Translations under genes and position numbers: made by a program
The notes under the pieces: model-generated
Seen by the model: only the letters and a program-made list of their open reading frames with translations
What the model was told of the DNA's origin: nothing
Databases searched by the model: none
Source of the DNA: Parvularcula sp. BBD 1991-13
GTDB lineage: Bacteria; Pseudomonadota; Alphaproteobacteria; Caulobacterales; Parvularculaceae
Assembly (NCBI GenBank): GCA_001657385.1
Contig: LYSZ01000005.1
Coordinates: 124,001 to 188,000 of the forward strand
Reading direction: 5' to 3'
Length of the DNA: 64,000 bases
Part shown: positions 41,661 through 49,848 of the stretch, piece after piece
Layout: each line of letters begins with the position of its first letter
Numbering within the stretch: position 1 is the stretch's first letter

Positions 41661-44600
41661 TCAGCAGCGGCGCAGATCCAGGGTCGTCGGGAACGCCGGG
41701 GAGACCGGCGCTTCGCGCAGCGGATAGGCGCCGGGCGCGCTGGCGAAGGGCTGAAACCGGGACTGGCGCCGCCCGTCCGCTTCGAGGGCGTTGACCGGCT
41801 GCAATTCATAGTTCCGTCCGCCCGGATGAACCGCGTGGTAGGTGCAGCCGGCCACGGCCCGTCCGTGATCGAGGTCGTAGATGTCGAAGACCAAGGGTCC
41901 ATGCGGCGGGACGGTCGGATGCAGGCAGGACGCTGGCAGCCAGGCGCGGAACCGGACGCCGGCGATCTTGCCGTCGCCGTTCCGAAGCTCGGTAAGCGGA
42001 ACGCGCACGCCGTTGCAGGCGAGGGCGTATCGCTTTTCGTCAAGCCCGGTAATGCGCGCCTCCACCCGTTCAAGGGAGCTGTCGACGAAGCGCGCCGTCC
42101 CGCCGGCGACGCCTTCCTCGCCCAGCACGTGCCACGGTTCCAGCGCCGTGCGCAGCTCCAGCGTCGCCTCGCCGGCGTGCAGGACGCCGAGCAGGGGAAA
42201 CCGGAATTCGTGCTGGGCGTCGAACCACGCGGGATCGAGCCTTACGCCGGTCCCCCGCGAGACCTCCGCCAGCACCGCGTTGAAATCCTGGCGCAGGAAA
42301 TAGGGCAGCATGAAGCGGTCGTTAAGCGCCGTGCCGAAGGGCTCAAGGGCGCCGGCGTAGGGCGCCTTCCAGAACCAGGCGATCAGGGAACGGAGCACCA
42401 GTTGCTGAGCAAGGTTCATGCGCGGATGCGGCGGCATCTCGAAGGCGCGGAACTCGACAAGACCGAGGCGGCCCGTCGGTCCGTCCGGCGAATAGAGCTT
42501 GTCGATGCAGATTTCCGCGCGATGGGTGTTCCCGGTCGCGTCGGTGAGAAGATGGCGGAAGATCCGGTCCACCAGCCAGGGCGGGCATTCCCCGCCGCCG
42601 GCGGTGAGGGGGGCGGGGATCTGCGCCAGCGCGATTTCCATCTCGTACAGCGTGTCCGTGCGGGCTTCGTCGATGCGCGGCGCCTGGCTCGTCGGGCCGA
42701 TGAACAGGCCGGAGAAGAAATAGGAGAGGGACGGATGGTTCTGCCAGTAGCGGATCAGCGAGCCCAGGAGGTCCGGGCGGCGCAGGAACGGACTGTCCTG
42801 CGGCGTCGCGCCGCCGACGACGATATGCGCGCCGCCGCCGGAGCCGGTCGGGCGCCCGTCGATCATGAATTTCGAGGCTTCGAGCCCGCATTCCTTCGCG
42901 GCTTGGTACAGCGCTTCGGTGATCTCGACCTGCTCCGCCCAGGAACGGGACGGATGCACGTTGACCTCGATGACGCCGGGGTCGGGCGTGACCTTGATGA
43001 CGTTGAGCCGCGGATCGGCCGGCGGCGGGTAGCCTTCGATGTGAACGGGCAGGCCGGTCTCTGCCGCCGCGTCTTCGATCGCGGCGACAAGGTCGACATA
43101 TTCGTCGGCCGAGCGCACCGGCGGCAGGAAGACGCAAAGGACGCCGTCCCGCGGTTCGATCGCCAGGGCGGTGCGGATGCCCGGGCCGGCGCCGTAAAAG
43201 ACCTCCCCCGGCGCGACATCCTGCATGGCGCCGTCCTGCGGCTGCGCCCCATCCCGCGGCGGCGCTTCGAACGGATCGCCCGCGTCCGCTGGCGGCGCGG
43301 TTCCGCAGGGATCGCCGCCGACGGGCCGTGGCTGGAAAACAGGCGTCCGCGCGGGCAGGGCGCCGCGCGCGGCGAAGGGGTCCAGCGGAATGACTTCCGG
43401 CCGGCGCGACGGGTCCACATAGGCGAGCGAGCCGAGCGGGAGCCGGAACCCGGACGGGCTGTCGCCGGGTTTGAGAAACAGGCGCCCGCGCCGGGTGCGC
43501 CAGCGCTCGCTCGCCCAGCGATAGGCGCGGCGCGTCTGGCTCGCCTTCGCCTGCTGCGCCTGCAACGGCAGGACATAGGCCGCCGCCACGTGCAGGCCGC
43601 GCTCGAACACGCGGGCGAGGCGCGCGCGTTCCTCCGGCTCCTCCAGCCTGTTGTTGACGGGATCGACATTCGGCGGCAGGTCCGCCTCGCGCAGGACATA
43701 GGCCGCCGGGTCTTCATACGCCGGGGCGGCGCACGCCCCATCGACGTCCAGATGCTCGCACAAGGCCGTCATCAGGGTTTGCGCGTCGGCGATCGTCGCG
43801 GCGTTGGCGCCGTCCTCCCGCGCGATCATGCCGGCGTCGTCCCACAGGGGCGCGCCGTCCTCGCGCCAGTAAAGGGCGAAGGCCCAGCGCGGCAACTGTT
43901 CGCCCGGATACCATTTGCCCTGGCCGTATTGCAGAACGCCCGTCGGCGCGAAACGTTCGCGCAGCTTACGGATCAATTTGTCGGCATAGGCCCTTTTGGT
44001 CGGCCCGACGGCGTCGATGTTCCATTCCGGCGCGTCGCGGTCGGACGAGGCGACGAAGGTCGGCTCCCCGCCCATGGTCAGGCGCACGTCCCCGCTTTCC
44101 AGCATGGCGTCGATGTCCTCGCCGGCGGCCCTGACCGCGCGCCACTGCGCGTCGCTGTGGGGCAGGGTGACGCGGGCGGATTCCTCGATGCGGGCAACCG
44201 ACATCTCGAAGTCGAATGTCACCTCCGCCGGCCCGTGCGCGCCGGTGATCGCTGCGGCGGTCTGCGGCGCGGGGGTGGCCGCGAGCGGGATGTGGCCTTC
44301 CGCCGCGAACAGGCCCGAGGTCGGATCGAGCCCGATCCAGCCGGCGCCGGGGGCGTAGACTTCCGCCCAGGCGTGCAGGTCGGTGAAATCCTCTGCCGGG
44401 CCGGAGGGACCGTTGAGGGAGGGCTCGTCCGCCTTGAGCTGGATCAGGTAGCCGGAAACGAAACGCGCCGCGACGCCGAGCCGGCGCATCAGCGCCACGA
44501 GCAGCCAGGCCGTGTCGCGGCAGGAGCCGAGCGCTTTTTCGAGGGTTTCCTCCGGCGTCTGCACGCCGGGCTCCATCCGGGTCGTATAGGCGATCGCCTG

Positions 44601-45095
44601 TTCCAGGCGCTGATTGACGCCGACGAGAAAATCGTTGGTGCGCAGACCGTCCTCTTCGCCCTTGCGCCCCGCCTTGCTCAGCCATTCGGCCTGTTCGCGC
44701 GCGACAAGCCCCTCGAACAGCGGACCGCCGGGAACCGGTTCAAGATAGGGCGCAAGATCCTTCGCCGTGTCTTCGTCGTAGGAGAAAGGCGCAAAGGCGG
44801 CGTCGTCATCGAGGAAAAAGTCGAACGGGTTGATCGGGGAAAGATCCGCGACAAGGTCCACCGCCACTTCCAGCGCGTCGGTCCGTTCCGGAAAGACGAG
44901 CCGCGCCATGTAATTGCCGAACGGATCCTGTTGCCAATTGAGGAAATGATCCTTGGGCGTGATCTTCAGCCCATAGCTCTCGATCGGCGTGCGCGCATGC
45001 GGCGCGGGGCGCAGGCGCACCAGATGCGGGTGCAGCAGCACAGGCTTGTCGTAGCGGTATCGCGTGCGGTGGGTGAGCGCGACTTTCAGGGTCAT
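41661..45095 (-). CDS. Transglutaminase-like/DUF2126 protein of the Anbu locus
   Basis: A 1144-aa protein with an N-terminal beta domain (MTLKVALTHRTRYRYDKPVLLHPH), a transglutaminase-like catalytic domain with Cys192 (ALGSCRDTAWLL), His241 (DLHAWAEVY) and Asp257 (GLDPTSG), and a long C-terminal DUF2126 region (GGGAHIVVGG, RHLLTDATGNTHRAEICIDKLYSPDG). No signal peptide. ATG 45095 is preferred over an open frame to 45320. It is divergent from the ATP-grasp/alpha-E/Anbu genes, with which such proteins are known to cluster. Likely acts in peptide amide-bond chemistry; substrate unknown. Confidence 0.88.
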   Translation of the reverse strand: MTLKVALTHRTRYRYDKPVLLHPHLVRLRPAPHARTPIESYGLKITPKDHFLNWQQDPFGNYMARLVFPERTDALEVAVDLVADLSPINPFDFFLDDDAAFAPFSYDEDTAKDLAPYLEPVPGGPLFEGLVAREQAEWLSKAGRKGEEDGLRTNDFLVGVNQRLEQAIAYTTRMEPGVQTPEETLEKALGSCRDTAWLLVALMRRLGVAARFVSGYLIQLKADEPSLNGPSGPAEDFTDLHAWAEVYAPGAGWIGLDPTSGLFAAEGHIPLAATPAPQTAAAITGAHGPAEVTFDFEMSVARIEESARVTLPHSDAQWRAVRAAGEDIDAMLESGDVRLTMGGEPTFVASSDRDAPEWNIDAVGPTKRAYADKLIRKLRERFAPTGVLQYGQGKWYPGEQLPRWAFALYWREDGAPLWDDAGMIAREDGANAATIADAQTLMTALCEHLDVDGACAAPAYEDPAAYVLREADLPPNVDPVNNRLEEPEERARLARVFERGLHVAAAYVLPLQAQQAKASQTRRAYRWASERWRTRRGRLFLKPGDSPSGFRLPLGSLAYVDPSRRPEVIPLDPFAARGALPARTPVFQPRPVGGDPCGTAPPADAGDPFEAPPRDGAQPQDGAMQDVAPGEVFYGAGPGIRTALAIEPRDGVLCVFLPPVRSADEYVDLVAAIEDAAAETGLPVHIEGYPPPADPRLNVIKVTPDPGVIEVNVHPSRSWAEQVEITEALYQAAKECGLEASKFMIDGRPTGSGGGAHIVVGGATPQDSPFLRRPDLLGSLIRYWQNHPSLSYFFSGLFIGPTSQAPRIDEARTDTLYEMEIALAQIPAPLTAGGGECPPWLVDRIFRHLLTDATGNTHRAEICIDKLYSPDGPTGRLGLVEFRAFEMPPHPRMNLAQQLVLRSLIAWFWKAPYAGALEPFGTALNDRFMLPYFLRQDFNAVLAEVSRGTGVRLDPAWFDAQHEFRFPLLGVLHAGEATLELRTALEPWHVLGEEGVAGGTARFVDSSLERVEARITGLDEKRYALACNGVRVPLTELRNGDGKIAGVRFRAWLPASCLHPTVPPHGPLVFDIYDLDHGRAVAGCTYHAVHPGGRNYELQPVNALEADGRRQSRFQPFASAPGAYPLREAPVSPAFPTTLDLRRC

Positions 45096-45255
45096 GAAGC
45101 GTCTTTCTTTGGCCGGCCTTGGCTCAATCCTGCGAAAAAATTGCGCCATTTGCCATAATAATATTAAATATACCCATGTTGCGCCGTCACTGCGCGACGC
45201 TGGCGGGGTCGATGTTTGGGCCGGACAGGAAGGGCGCGCCTCTATATGGCTATAG
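45096..45255. promoter_or_regulatory. Divergent promoter region of the Anbu locus
   Basis: A 160-bp spacer between the divergent transglutaminase and ATP-grasp genes. It has an AT-rich core (45150-45176, including CCATAATAATATTAAATATA) that stands out in this GC-rich DNA and probably holds promoters in both directions. No FNR- or PpsR-type box was seen. Confidence 0.45.
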
Positions 45256-46830
45256 ATGATAATGTATAATGAAATGCTTGGGCTGACGCCGGCGGGCGCC
45301 GCGGGCGCGGACGGCGACATGCCGAGCGTCCAGCGCCAGCGGCAGGTCCAGTCTTCCGGAGACCAATCTTCTGGAGATCAGTCTTCTGGAAAACCGTCGT
45401 CAGACGATCCGTCGGCGGGAGAGGGCGCCGCGCCGTCAGCGGTGCGCGCGCCTTACGAACGCATCAACGCGTGGATCAACGAAACCGAGTCCGACGCGCT
45501 TGAGCAAAAACGTCTTGAAGCGGAGACCATTTTCCGCAAGGTCGGCATCACGTTCTGCGTGTACGACGAAGCGGGCGACCCGGAACGGCTGATCCCGTTC
45601 GACCTGATCCCGCGCGTGTTCAGCGCGGCGGAATGGGCGCATCTCTCCAAGGGCATCGAGCAGCGCGCCATCGCCCTGAACAGATTTATCTGGGATGTTT
45701 ATCACGATGCGGAGATTCTCGAGGCCGGGATTGTGCCGCGCGATCTCGTTCTCGACAATCCCGCTTATCAGCCGTCGATGCGCGGCGTCGATCCGCCCGG
45801 CCGCGTGTACAGCCATATTGTCGGCATCGATATCGTCCGCACCGGCGACGATGAGTTCTACGTGCTTGAAGACAATTGCCGCACCCCGTCCGGCGTTTCC
45901 TACATGCTGGAAAACCGGGAAATCATGATGCGGCTCTTTCCGGACCTGTTCGAGGAAGAGGCCGTCGCTCCGGTCGAGCAGTATCCGGCGCTGCTGCGCA
46001 AGACCCTCGCCAGCGTCGCGCCGCCGCGCTGCGAAGGCAAGCCGACGATTGCGATCCTGACGCCGGGACCGTTCAACAGCGCGTTTTTCGAACACAGTTT
46101 CCTTGCGGACGAAATGGGCGCGCAGCTTGTGGAAGGCGCCGATCTTTACGTGGAAGACGGCCTTGTCTACATGCGCACGACCTGCGGCCCGAAACGCGTC
46201 GACGTGCTCTATCGCCGCATCGACGACGATTACATCGACCCGTTGCGCTTTCGGCCGGATTCGGTTCTGGGCGTGCCGGGGATCATCGACGCCTACGAGG
46301 CCGGCGGGGTCGCGCTTGTCAGCGCGCCGGGCGCGGGCATCGCCGACGACAAGGCGGTCTATACCTACGTGCCTGACATGATCCGGTTCTATCTCGGGGA
46401 GGAGCCGATCCTGCCCAACGTGCCCACCTGGAAATGCGCCGACAGCGAGGACCGCGCTTACGTCCTCGACCACCTCGACAAGCTGGTGGTGAAGGACGTA
46501 CATGGATCGGGGGGGTACGGACTGTTGATCGGCCCCCACGCCAGCGAAGCTGAGCGCGGCGCGTTCGCCGAAAAAATAAAAGCCCGGCCCGCCGGTTATA
46601 TCGCCCAGCCGACGTTGGCGCTCTCCTCCTGCCCGACGCTGGCGGGGGGCGAGATCGACGGACGGCACGTGGATTTGCGGCCCTTCGCGCTGGTGGGGGC
46701 GGGCCGCGACGGCATGGCGGTGTCGCTGACCCCCGGCGGGCTGACCCGCGTCGCCATGAAAAAGGGCTCGCTCGTGGTGAACTCAAGCCAGGGCGGGGGT
46801 GTTAAGGATACTTGGGTGTTGAGGCGTTAG
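45256..46830 (+). CDS. Circularly permuted ATP-grasp protein (DUF404/DUF407)
   Basis: A 524-aa predicted peptide ligase of the circularly permuted ATP-grasp type found beside alpha-E and transglutaminase genes. Conserved parts are FVLEDNCRTPSGVSYMLENRE (read as YVLEDNCRTPSGVSYML here), TPGPFNSAFFEHSFLADEMG, and DVHGSGGYGLLIGPHA near the C terminus. Residues 30-55 are a Ser/Gly/Asp/Gln low-complexity run with QSSGD repeats. It is the first of three rightward genes and is 42 bp before the alpha-E gene. Confidence 0.9.
   Translation: MIMYNEMLGLTPAGAAGADGDMPSVQRQRQVQSSGDQSSGDQSSGKPSSDDPSAGEGAAPSAVRAPYERINAWINETESDALEQKRLEAETIFRKVGITFCVYDEAGDPERLIPFDLIPRVFSAAEWAHLSKGIEQRAIALNRFIWDVYHDAEILEAGIVPRDLVLDNPAYQPSMRGVDPPGRVYSHIVGIDIVRTGDDEFYVLEDNCRTPSGVSYMLENREIMMRLFPDLFEEEAVAPVEQYPALLRKTLASVAPPRCEGKPTIAILTPGPFNSAFFEHSFLADEMGAQLVEGADLYVEDGLVYMRTTCGPKRVDVLYRRIDDDYIDPLRFRPDSVLGVPGIIDAYEAGGVALVSAPGAGIADDKAVYTYVPDMIRFYLGEEPILPNVPTWKCADSEDRAYVLDHLDKLVVKDVHGSGGYGLLIGPHASEAERGAFAEKIKARPAGYIAQPTLALSSCPTLAGGEIDGRHVDLRPFALVGAGRDGMAVSLTPGGLTRVAMKKGSLVVNSSQGGGVKDTWVLRR
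45349..45393. repeat. 15-bp tandem repeat in the ATP-grasp gene
   Basis: Three imperfect 15-bp units (CAGTCTTCCGGAGAC, CAATCTTCTGGAGAT, CAGTCTTCTGGAAAA) encode QSSGD-QSSGD-QSSGK in the N-terminal linker. Further degraded copies follow to about 45420. Confidence 0.85.
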
Positions 46831-46872
46831 GATGACGCAACGGGGCAACCGCACAGCGAAGGCGAAAAACCG

Positions 46873-47967
46873 ATGACGTTGCTGAGCAGGACGGCGGAAA
46901 GTCTTTACTGGGTCGGCCGCTATGTGGAACGCGCGGAGAATATGGCGCGCCTTCTTGACACCGGCAAGCGCATGAGCGCCATTCCTGGCGACAGCGCGCA
47001 CCAGTCCGAGTGGGAGCCGATCCTGGCCGCCGCCGGCGCGCGCCAGAGCTACGATGCGCTCTATCCGGAAATCAACCAGCGCAATGTCGTCGACTTTCTC
47101 GCCCACGCGCCGCAGAACGCCTCGTCGATCGCGTCCTGCATAGACCGTGCGCGGGATAACGCCCGCTCCATGCGCACGGCTTTCACGATCGAGATGTGGG
47201 AAGCGCTCAACGAGTTCTGGCTTGAGTTGCGCGCCCGCCCGCGGGTGGAGCCCGGCAGCGGGCGCCTCGCCCCGTTTCTCGACTGGGTCAAGCGCTCCTG
47301 CGCGCTGTTTCGCGGCGTTGCGGACTCCACCATGCTGCGAAACGATTCCTACGATTTCCTCCGTCTTGGCATGTTCATCGAACGGGCCGACTGCACCGCG
47401 CGCCTCCTGGACGTGAAGTACTACGCCCTGTTGAAGCCTGAAGACCCGGTCGCCGGCGGCGTCGACATTTATCAGTGGACGGTGGTGTTGCGGGCGACGT
47501 CCTCCCTTCGGGCCTATAACTGGGTTTACGGGGGCGGTTACGAAGCGGCCAACATCGTCGATTTTCTGATCCTGAACCCCTACAGTTCGCGCTCCCTGTC
47601 CTATTGCATGGAGAAGACGACCGAGCACCTTAACCGGCTTGCGCGGCTCTACGCCGAGCGTCACGACGCGCATGAGATCTGCGGCTCGATTTACGCCGAA
47701 TTGACGGACAGTTCGATCGACTCCATTTTCCAGGGCGGACTGCACGAATTCCTGACCCGGTTCATTGCGCGCAACAACTGGCTGTCGGTCCAGATCGCGC
47801 GCGATTACTATTTCGCGCCGATGGCCGAGATCGCGGCGCCGGCCGCGTCTGACAAATCCGCGCAGGCGCCGTCCAACCCGCCGCCGGCGGAACAGAAAAT
47901 CGAACTGAAGCAAGGCTTTGGCGAAGGCGAGGCGGCGGTGGAAAATCAGGACCGCGCGGCCGGTTGA
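46873..47967 (+). CDS. Alpha-E domain protein (DUF403)
   Basis: A 364-aa all-helical protein of the alpha-E family, whose biochemical role is unknown. It begins MTLLSRTAESLYWVGRYVERAENMARLLD, the family signature, and contains FLRLGMFIERADCTARLLDVKYY and EAANIVDFLILNPYSSRSLSYC. The last 45 residues are polar and Pro/Ala-rich. It is encoded between the ATP-grasp and Anbu genes, in the known gene neighbourhood. Confidence 0.9.
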   Translation: MTLLSRTAESLYWVGRYVERAENMARLLDTGKRMSAIPGDSAHQSEWEPILAAAGARQSYDALYPEINQRNVVDFLAHAPQNASSIASCIDRARDNARSMRTAFTIEMWEALNEFWLELRARPRVEPGSGRLAPFLDWVKRSCALFRGVADSTMLRNDSYDFLRLGMFIERADCTARLLDVKYYALLKPEDPVAGGVDIYQWTVVLRATSSLRAYNWVYGGGYEAANIVDFLILNPYSSRSLSYCMEKTTEHLNRLARLYAERHDAHEICGSIYAELTDSSIDSIFQGGLHEFLTRFIARNNWLSVQIARDYYFAPMAEIAAPAASDKSAQAPSNPPPAEQKIELKQGFGEGEAAVENQDRAAG

Positions 47968-48035
47968 CCCCCGCGGCGCGCCGTCATTAAGTCGCGCCAA
48001 GCGTCGGCGGCCGGCCTCGCGATGGAGATCAGGAC

Positions 48036-48773
48036 ATGACATATTGCGTTGCGTTAAGGCTGAAAGCCGGTCTGGTGATGTTGTCGGACACCCGCACCAA
48101 TGCGGGCGTGGACAACGTCTCGCGGTTCCGGAAGATGTTTACCTGGTCCGTGCCGGGCGAGCGCGCGGTGGCGATGATGACCGCGGGCAATCTCGCGGTG
48201 ACCCAGTCGGTGATTTCCCAGCTTGAAGACGCCATCGCCGACCCGTCCCATGAGGGCGACACGGTGCTGAGCGCGCCGTCGATCTACCGGATCGCTGAAA
48301 TCGTCGGCGGCCTGATGCAGGACGCGCAGCAAAAGTGGGGCGCGGGCGTGACCGCCATGAGCGAGTCCATTTACGCGACCATGCTCGTCGCGGGACAGCG
48401 CGCCGGCGGGCAGCCCCGGCTTTTCATGGTGTATTCGGCCGGCAACTTCATCGAGGCCACCGAGGACACCCCGTTCTTCCAGCTCGGGGAGTTCAAATAC
48501 GGCAAGCCCATCATCGACCGCGTCATTACCTATGACTCCACGCTTGAAGATGGCCTTACCGCCTGCCTGTTGTCGATGGACTCAACCCTGCGGTCCAATC
48601 TTTCGGTCGGCATGCCGCTGGACCTTGCGATCGTGCCCGCCGACATTTTCGGCTTTTCCGAGAACCGGCGTATCGAGGCGGAGGACGCCAATTACCGCGC
48701 CATGAGCGATGCATGGTCGGCTTCCCTGCGCGAAGGCTTCATCAAGATGCGCGAAGCCCCGAAATGGTCCTGA
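48036..48773 (+). CDS. Anbu proteasome-like peptidase
   Basis: A 245-aa Ntn-hydrolase of the Anbu (ancestral beta-subunit) family. Removal of Met1 leaves Thr2 as the expected catalytic nucleophile (MTYCVALRLKAGLVMLSDTRTNAG), and Asp18 and Arg20 of the SDTR motif fit the active site. The family forms open helical or ring assemblies without a dedicated ATPase, and its proteolytic activity is still debated. It is preceded by GGAGATCAGG and is the last gene of the Anbu operon. Confidence 0.9.
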   Translation: MTYCVALRLKAGLVMLSDTRTNAGVDNVSRFRKMFTWSVPGERAVAMMTAGNLAVTQSVISQLEDAIADPSHEGDTVLSAPSIYRIAEIVGGLMQDAQQKWGAGVTAMSESIYATMLVAGQRAGGQPRLFMVYSAGNFIEATEDTPFFQLGEFKYGKPIIDRVITYDSTLEDGLTACLLSMDSTLRSNLSVGMPLDLAIVPADIFGFSENRRIEAEDANYRAMSDAWSASLREGFIKMREAPKWS

Positions 48774-48844
48774 CCCCCGTGTTCGGCGGCCCCGTTCGGC
48801 GCCCCGCGCGGGCCGGGGTGCGCCGCGAAGACGAAGCGGGCTGA

Positions 48845-49660
48845 ATGAGCTTTCTCGATCAATATGAAGGCGCTATCCGGCTCGGCGTTTTCGCGGGCGC
48901 GCTGGCGCTCATGATCGCGCTGGAGGCCGCGTTTCCCCGCAAATCCCGCGTTTCGTCCCGGTCGCGCCGATGGCTGACCAACGGCGCGTTCGTGCTCGTC
49001 GACGCCGTCGCGCTGCGGCTTGCGATGCCGGTGCTCGCGGTGGGGATGGCGGCCATCGCCGAGCGCAATGGCTGGGGGCTGTTCAACATGCTGGCGGCGC
49101 CGTCCTGGGCGGAGATTGCGCTCGCCTTTGTGCTGCTGGACATGCTGATCTACGCGCAGCATGTCGCGACGCACAGGATCCCGCTGCTCTGGCGTTTTCA
49201 CAAGGTTCACCATGCGGACCGCGATATCGACGCGACGACGGGCGTGCGCTTTCATCCCGTGGAGATCGTGCTGTCCATGGCGTACAAGCTCGTTTGCGTC
49301 GCCGCGCTCGGCGCGCCCGTTCTGGCGGTGTTCGCGTTCGAAGTCGTGTTGAACGCCGCCGCGCTCTTCAACCACGCCAATCTCAGACTGCCCGACCGCG
49401 TCGACCGCGCGCTGCGGCGGCTTGTCGTGACCCCGGACATGCACCGCGTGCATCATTCCGTATACGCACGGGAGACCGACAGCAATTACGGGTTTTTCCT
49501 GTCGGTCTGGGATTATCTTTTCCGCACATATACCGCGCAGCCGCGCGACGGTCACGACGCCATGACCATCGGTCTCGGCGAGCACCAGGACGACGGGCCG
49601 GGCCGCCTCGGCTGGTCCTTATGGCTGCCGTTTCGGCGCATCCGCCAGGGCGGGCGATAG
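48845..49660 (+). CDS. Sterol desaturase/fatty acid hydroxylase superfamily protein
   Basis: A 271-aa integral membrane di-iron enzyme with the canonical histidine boxes: HVATH (106-110), HKVHH (119-123) and HRVHH (200-204), plus single His at 137 and 177. Several hydrophobic segments surround them. The family hydroxylates or desaturates lipids, carotenoids or other hydrophobic substrates with O2; the substrate here is unknown. It lies 71 bp after the Anbu gene and might be cotranscribed. Confidence 0.85.
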   Translation: MSFLDQYEGAIRLGVFAGALALMIALEAAFPRKSRVSSRSRRWLTNGAFVLVDAVALRLAMPVLAVGMAAIAERNGWGLFNMLAAPSWAEIALAFVLLDMLIYAQHVATHRIPLLWRFHKVHHADRDIDATTGVRFHPVEIVLSMAYKLVCVAALGAPVLAVFAFEVVLNAAALFNHANLRLPDRVDRALRRLVVTPDMHRVHHSVYARETDSNYGFFLSVWDYLFRTYTAQPRDGHDAMTIGLGEHQDDGPGRLGWSLWLPFRRIRQGGR

Positions 49661-49848
49661 GCCCTGATCGGCGGCAGGCGCCAGCGCAAGGGTTGTGCGG
49701 GACGCTCATCCGCACGTGGACAAGCAGGCGTATTTGCAGGCATAAAGGATTTGTGTGGATAAACGGCAGGCCTTCAGGCTAGGCTTCCTCTGGCTGGCCG
49801 ATTGCTTGCTGAACCGATCCCAGGGGGATCGCGGCTCGGGCGCGTCCA

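Noticed and set aside
41826-45158. Plus-strand frame of 1110 codons opposite the transglutaminase gene
   Set aside because: Composition is that of an antisense shadow and the minus-strand protein has a full catalytic triad and family motifs.
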